Below, piece by piece: positions 61,410 through 64,000 of a DNA stretch of 64,000 nucleotides. Under the pieces are notes generated by a model. That model was not told the DNA's origin and searched no databases. It saw nothing but the letters and a program-made list of their open reading frames with translations. Position numbers and translations under genes: made by a program. The stretch comes from an uncultured Verrucomicrobiaceae bacterium (GTDB lineage Bacteria; Verrucomicrobiota; Verrucomicrobiia; Verrucomicrobiales; Verrucomicrobiaceae): assembly GCA_937872615.1 (NCBI GenBank), contig CALMTT010000062.1:1-64000 (forward strand), in the 5' to 3' direction. Positions within the stretch are counted from its first letter, which is position 1; every line of letters starts with the position of its first letter.

Positions 61410-62065
61410 TGAAAACTGCACTCAGAATGTTCGCTCACACCGCAGATTCCACGCGAAGCAAAGTGGTAGCCGCTGCCAGCTTCTTCGGAGCTCAGGACAG
61501 ACTCTCGCGGCTTTGTCTGACGACAGCCTTGTCTTGTTCTCTCTCCTTGGCGCTCGTCACAAGCTACCTGTTCACACGATCGAAACCCGAGTCCACGGTG
61601 GTCGTTTTGGATCCGGCCGGGAATTCCTGGCTAGCCACTGGACGTCGCTTCGATCATGCCCCCGACTTCCACGTTCAGCAGGCTCTGCTGGCGGCCAATA
61701 CGCTCCTCCTCCGGAATCCAGCGGGCTTTGACCTCCCCGAAATGATGCAGACGTCCTTTGCCGCGGACGCTCAAACCAAAGCTCAGGCCTTGCGTAAAAG
61801 CGAAGCGCAGGAGTTTCAGTCCAAACAGCTTCAGCAGAAGCCACTCATCTCGCACATTGATGCCTTAAGCGTGCGGCCCGATTCGGTCCAAATGCGCGCC
61901 AAAGGCCAACTGCTTCGGATTGGGGCTTTTCAAGGGCAGGCTTTGAACGAAATCGTCCCCTTCACCCTTCAGCTAACCCTCCAGCACAATCCGGATCTGA
62001 TCCGCAACCGATTGCAACCCACCATCGTCACCGATTTTGAGATCCACTATGAAGAACTCCACTAG
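61409..62065 (+). CDS. VirB8/TraE-like bitopic protein
   Basis: A 218-residue protein whose ATG overlaps the previous stop as TAATG. One N-terminal membrane helix (LCLTTALSCSLSLALVTSYLF) and a periplasmic domain. TraE/VirB8-like features are the single TM, AAGNSW-like linker and the domain ending TDFEIHYEELH. Homology is remote, but order (after VirB6, before VirB9/10) supports the assignment. A periplasmic assembly factor. Confidence 0.65.
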   Translation: MKTALRMFAHTADSTRSKVVAAASFFGAQDRLSRLCLTTALSCSLSLALVTSYLFTRSKPESTVVVLDPAGNSWLATGRRFDHAPDFHVQQALLAANTLLLRNPAGFDLPEMMQTSFAADAQTKAQALRKSEAQEFQSKQLQQKPLISHIDALSVRPDSVQMRAKGQLLRIGAFQGQALNEIVPFTLQLTLQHNPDLIRNRLQPTIVTDFEIHYEELH

Positions 62066-62975
62066 GTTAACAAACAACATCATTCCTGTCCTTTGGCTTA
62101 TCCCCGCCCTGCTCAAGCTACTCACGCTGATTACTTACGGTGAAGAAGCCATCAAAGTAATGCCTCTTGACTCATTGAATGTCACCAAGGTGTTGGTGTC
62201 TCGCGAACATTTGACCACCATCGCCTTCCCCTCTGCTATTTCGGATTTGCAGGGCCTGTATCTCGCAGCGGAGCCTGAACCACCCGCGCTCTTCCAGATC
62301 GCCTTCCGTCCGGGGAGCCAGATCTTTTCAGTGCGAGCGATCTCAACTAACTGCACGACTCAACTGGTTGTCGGGTGGCGAAAGCGCGTCTTTGTCCTTC
62401 AACTGGTGGAATCCAATGACGGGTGGACGTCTGTATTGTTCAATGAACCCCCAAAACCGCAGGCTAAGGCCCAGCCTCCGCCTAAACCCTCCGAACCTAG
62501 CCTGCCGGAGCGGCTCCGTGACATGCTTGCCGCCTGTCGACTCATCAAGAACCTAACCAATGGCATCCCGCCAATCCTCCAGCATTCCAGACAGGTCAAA
62601 GACGGGCATGCTATCGTCTACCCGACCCACAGGGTTTCATTGAATGAGGTCGTGGATTTCCCCACCGAGGATACGCTGGCATTCGGAATTACCCTGGAAA
62701 ATCGCACGGACAGTCCGCTGGAATACATTCCTGAAAGCGTTGCTCCGAAGTTTATGGGCCGCCTTCTTATGCCGTCCCTATCCGATGCGACAGGACTACT
62801 TCCACCCGGCACGGAAGTTAAAGTCTGGGTCCTGGTCACAGGGGGGATCAATGGGGCGCCTCGGAATCTGAGTCTGACTCAATTCTATCCCATTGGATTG
62901 GAACTACGACAGCCGCCTCTCCCGACCGTTTCCGTCCCCAAAACGTTTTCCAAACGAACACTCTCTACCCGCTAA
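62049..62975 (+). CDS. VirB9/TraK-like outer-membrane complex protein
   Basis: About 308 residues from ATG 62049 (MKNSTRL), overlapping the previous gene by 17 bases. Hydrophobic signal region (IIPVLWLIPALLKLLTLI), an N-terminal beta domain (VTKVLVSREHLTTIAFPSAISDLQGL) with the "I-x-F-P-s-x-I-x" step of TraK/VirB9, a Pro-rich linker (KPQAKAQPPPKPSEPS) and a second beta domain. It would sit in the outer-membrane core with the VirB7- and VirB10-like proteins. Confidence 0.7.
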   Translation: MKNSTRLTNNIIPVLWLIPALLKLLTLITYGEEAIKVMPLDSLNVTKVLVSREHLTTIAFPSAISDLQGLYLAAEPEPPALFQIAFRPGSQIFSVRAISTNCTTQLVVGWRKRVFVLQLVESNDGWTSVLFNEPPKPQAKAQPPPKPSEPSLPERLRDMLAACRLIKNLTNGIPPILQHSRQVKDGHAIVYPTHRVSLNEVVDFPTEDTLAFGITLENRTDSPLEYIPESVAPKFMGRLLMPSLSDATGLLPPGTEVKVWVLVTGGINGAPRNLSLTQFYPIGLELRQPPLPTVSVPKTFSKRTLSTR

Positions 62976-62981
62976 TCCCGT

Positions 62982-63914
62982 ATGAACTTTGCTCAAATCA
63001 AACACTTCTTCCTCAGTTGGTATGGTGTTGTCTTCATGGCAGTGGCTGGTGTCGTGATCTTGGGTTATGTGGACCCTATACGGTTCATGAGGAACTCAGG
63101 GAGCCAAACAACCACCATCTACTCCAAACCCTCTGCAACGAACTTCAGCCTCTCGGTATCGAGGCCGATGCCGACGCTGACTCCGATCCCCGTCGGAGTT
63201 CCCGTCGAACCAAAAATCCAAAAGCCCACTCAGACCCTGTTCAGCGTCCACGTGGACCTCCCTGCGGAGACCAACGTATTTGAAGCGGACTTTCTGCCCT
63301 TTGGGCGACTCGTTCAATGTCAGTTGGTGAATACCCTCGAAACCATCAGCATTGAGACGCCCATCATCGGACTTGTGACCCAGGATGTTTGGCACGACGG
63401 CAACCTTGTGATCCCCGCAGGAACCGAAGTGCACGGGCGTGCCAAGGCCGATCGGGCTCGGGAACGGATTGCCTCACTGGAGAATTGGCGCTTGGTTTTC
63501 CAAAACGGAGACGAGCTCCCTATCCATGGGTTTGCCTTGGATCGGGAGTTTGATACCGAGGGCGCTGGATGGGGCATCACCGACGGAAGTGCTGGAATTC
63601 GGGGCCAGGTGCTCAAGAGCGATTCACTCGCCGAAGCCAAGCTGTTCCTCGCCACGGCGCTTTCCGGCATGGCTGAGGGGCTGATCCAAACACGCACAAC
63701 CGCATTGGGAAACATCATGCGCGGCACCGCCCGCAATGCTGGTGTGTCCGGGGCCAGTAAGGTTCTGGACACGTATGCGGAACAGATCCAGGAAGCGGTC
63801 AAACGCGACGGCATCTACGTTCGTGTCCCCGCTGGCAAACAGTTCTACCTCTACCTGAATCAGACCCTCGACAAAGGCAAAGCCATGCGCGGCGCGCAGG
63901 CGGCAAGTCGATAA
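62982..63914 (+). CDS. virB10: VirB10/TraB/TrbI-like channel protein
   Basis: A 310-residue protein with one N-terminal membrane helix (WYGVVFMAVAGVVILGYV), a Pro-rich periplasmic stretch (PMPTLTPIPVGVPVEPK) and the C-terminal VirB10 beta-barrel domain: FLPFGRLVQCQLVNTLETI, TPIIGLVTQDVWHDGNLVIPAGTEVHGRAK, and at the end the VRVPAGKQFYLYLNQ step. It connects inner and outer membranes in the type IV channel. Shorter than many VirB10 proteins but complete. Six bases after the VirB9-like gene. Confidence 0.85.
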   Translation: MNFAQIKHFFLSWYGVVFMAVAGVVILGYVDPIRFMRNSGSQTTTIYSKPSATNFSLSVSRPMPTLTPIPVGVPVEPKIQKPTQTLFSVHVDLPAETNVFEADFLPFGRLVQCQLVNTLETISIETPIIGLVTQDVWHDGNLVIPAGTEVHGRAKADRARERIASLENWRLVFQNGDELPIHGFALDREFDTEGAGWGITDGSAGIRGQVLKSDSLAEAKLFLATALSGMAEGLIQTRTTALGNIMRGTARNAGVSGASKVLDTYAEQIQEAVKRDGIYVRVPAGKQFYLYLNQTLDKGKAMRGAQAASR

Positions 63915-63940
63915 CGGTCTGCGATACGCGACGCACCACT

Positions 63941-64000
63941 ATGGACTCCGAACAGCGACAATTCCTGACTCTGGCACTTCTTCCCTCCCGTTTGACGGCG
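63941..64000 (+). CDS. Start of the next transfer-operon gene (cut by the window edge)
   Basis: ATG 63941 opens a frame running to the edge: MDSEQRQFLTLALLPSRLTA. It lies 26 bases after the VirB10-like gene on the same strand. Too short to identify. Confidence 0.5.
   Translation, partial: MDSEQRQFLTLALLPSRLTA

Noticed and set aside
1-64000. CRISPR array or tRNA/rRNA genes
   Set aside because: No regularly spaced direct repeats with spacers, no cloverleaf ending in a recognisable T-arm/CCA context, and no rRNA motifs were seen. The TTCGAA words near the integrase are not within a tRNA.

Overview
The window looks like a mobile, conjugative-type element (integrative element or plasmid) with its cargo, in a Gram-negative host that is probably a member of Verrucomicrobia. 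That assignment is an inference. It rests on the secreted Ig/FN3-like protein fragment at the left, the giant exported RHS protein with a transglutaminase-like N-terminal part, and the many small exported proteins of a type common in that phylum; no rRNA or tRNA gene is present to test it. The first ~400 bases read as the start of an M16 zinc peptidase of a style typical of Bacteroidetes. They are joined abruptly, in a different frame, to the middle of the secreted-protein gene, so the left end is probably a chimeric join.

Layout. 1.9-9.8 kb: a tyrosine recombinase with an atypical catalytic set, a DUF932 protein, a protein made of ten ~46-residue helix-turn-helix-like repeats, a complete BsuBI/PstI-type restriction-modification pair, the wreck of a type I hsdM gene and a RadC-family protein. 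9.9-13.4 kb: an exported esterase, a class-C beta-lactamase-like hydrolase and three small proteins of kinds carried by conjugative elements. 13.4-16.0 kb: a structured intergenic region and a second PstI-type methyltransferase, fused to the N-terminal domain of the matching endonuclease but without its nuclease domain. A block of about 50 bp upstream of its start matches the block upstream of the integrase start. 16.0-29.9 kb: a frameshifted formyltransferase gene, then a long leftward operon led by a small exported protein and a 3039-residue RHS protein ending in a HExxH domain, followed by tightly coupled small genes. 30.3-32.9 kb: a leftward operon with a UPF0175/PIN (DUF3368) toxin-antitoxin pair.

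32.9-34.9 kb is a 1.9-kb stretch without a credible gene, packed with short inverted repeats; a structured RNA or an origin/transfer region are the main possibilities. 34.9-44.9 kb is the plasmid-like backbone: a MobF relaxase-helicase, a ParA partition operon, an intergenic repeat region, a winged-helix candidate replication protein, a coupling ATPase (VirD4/TraG type) and a ClpB-D2-like AAA+ ATPase coupled to it. 45-50 kb holds an exported TPR-CHAT protease facing a membrane anti-sigma-like gene and a sigma-like gene. 50-54 kb is a string of small leftward genes (lipoproteins, a SMI1/KNR4 protein, a SAM methyltransferase). From 54.6 kb to the right edge runs a rightward type IV secretion operon: sigma-like regulator, pilin-like protein, VirB4, a VirB7-like lipoprotein, VirB5-like protein, an embedded DNA adenine methyltransferase, VirB6-, VirB8-, VirB9- and VirB10-like proteins, and the first 20 codons of another gene.

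Most noteworthy: the TPR-CHAT/anti-sigma/sigma cassette, the ten-repeat putative DNA-binding protein, the hairpin-rich non-coding region, and the duplicated PstI-type methyltransferase sharing its upstream element with the integrase. All functions are read from sequence motifs remembered by family; no database search was possible.
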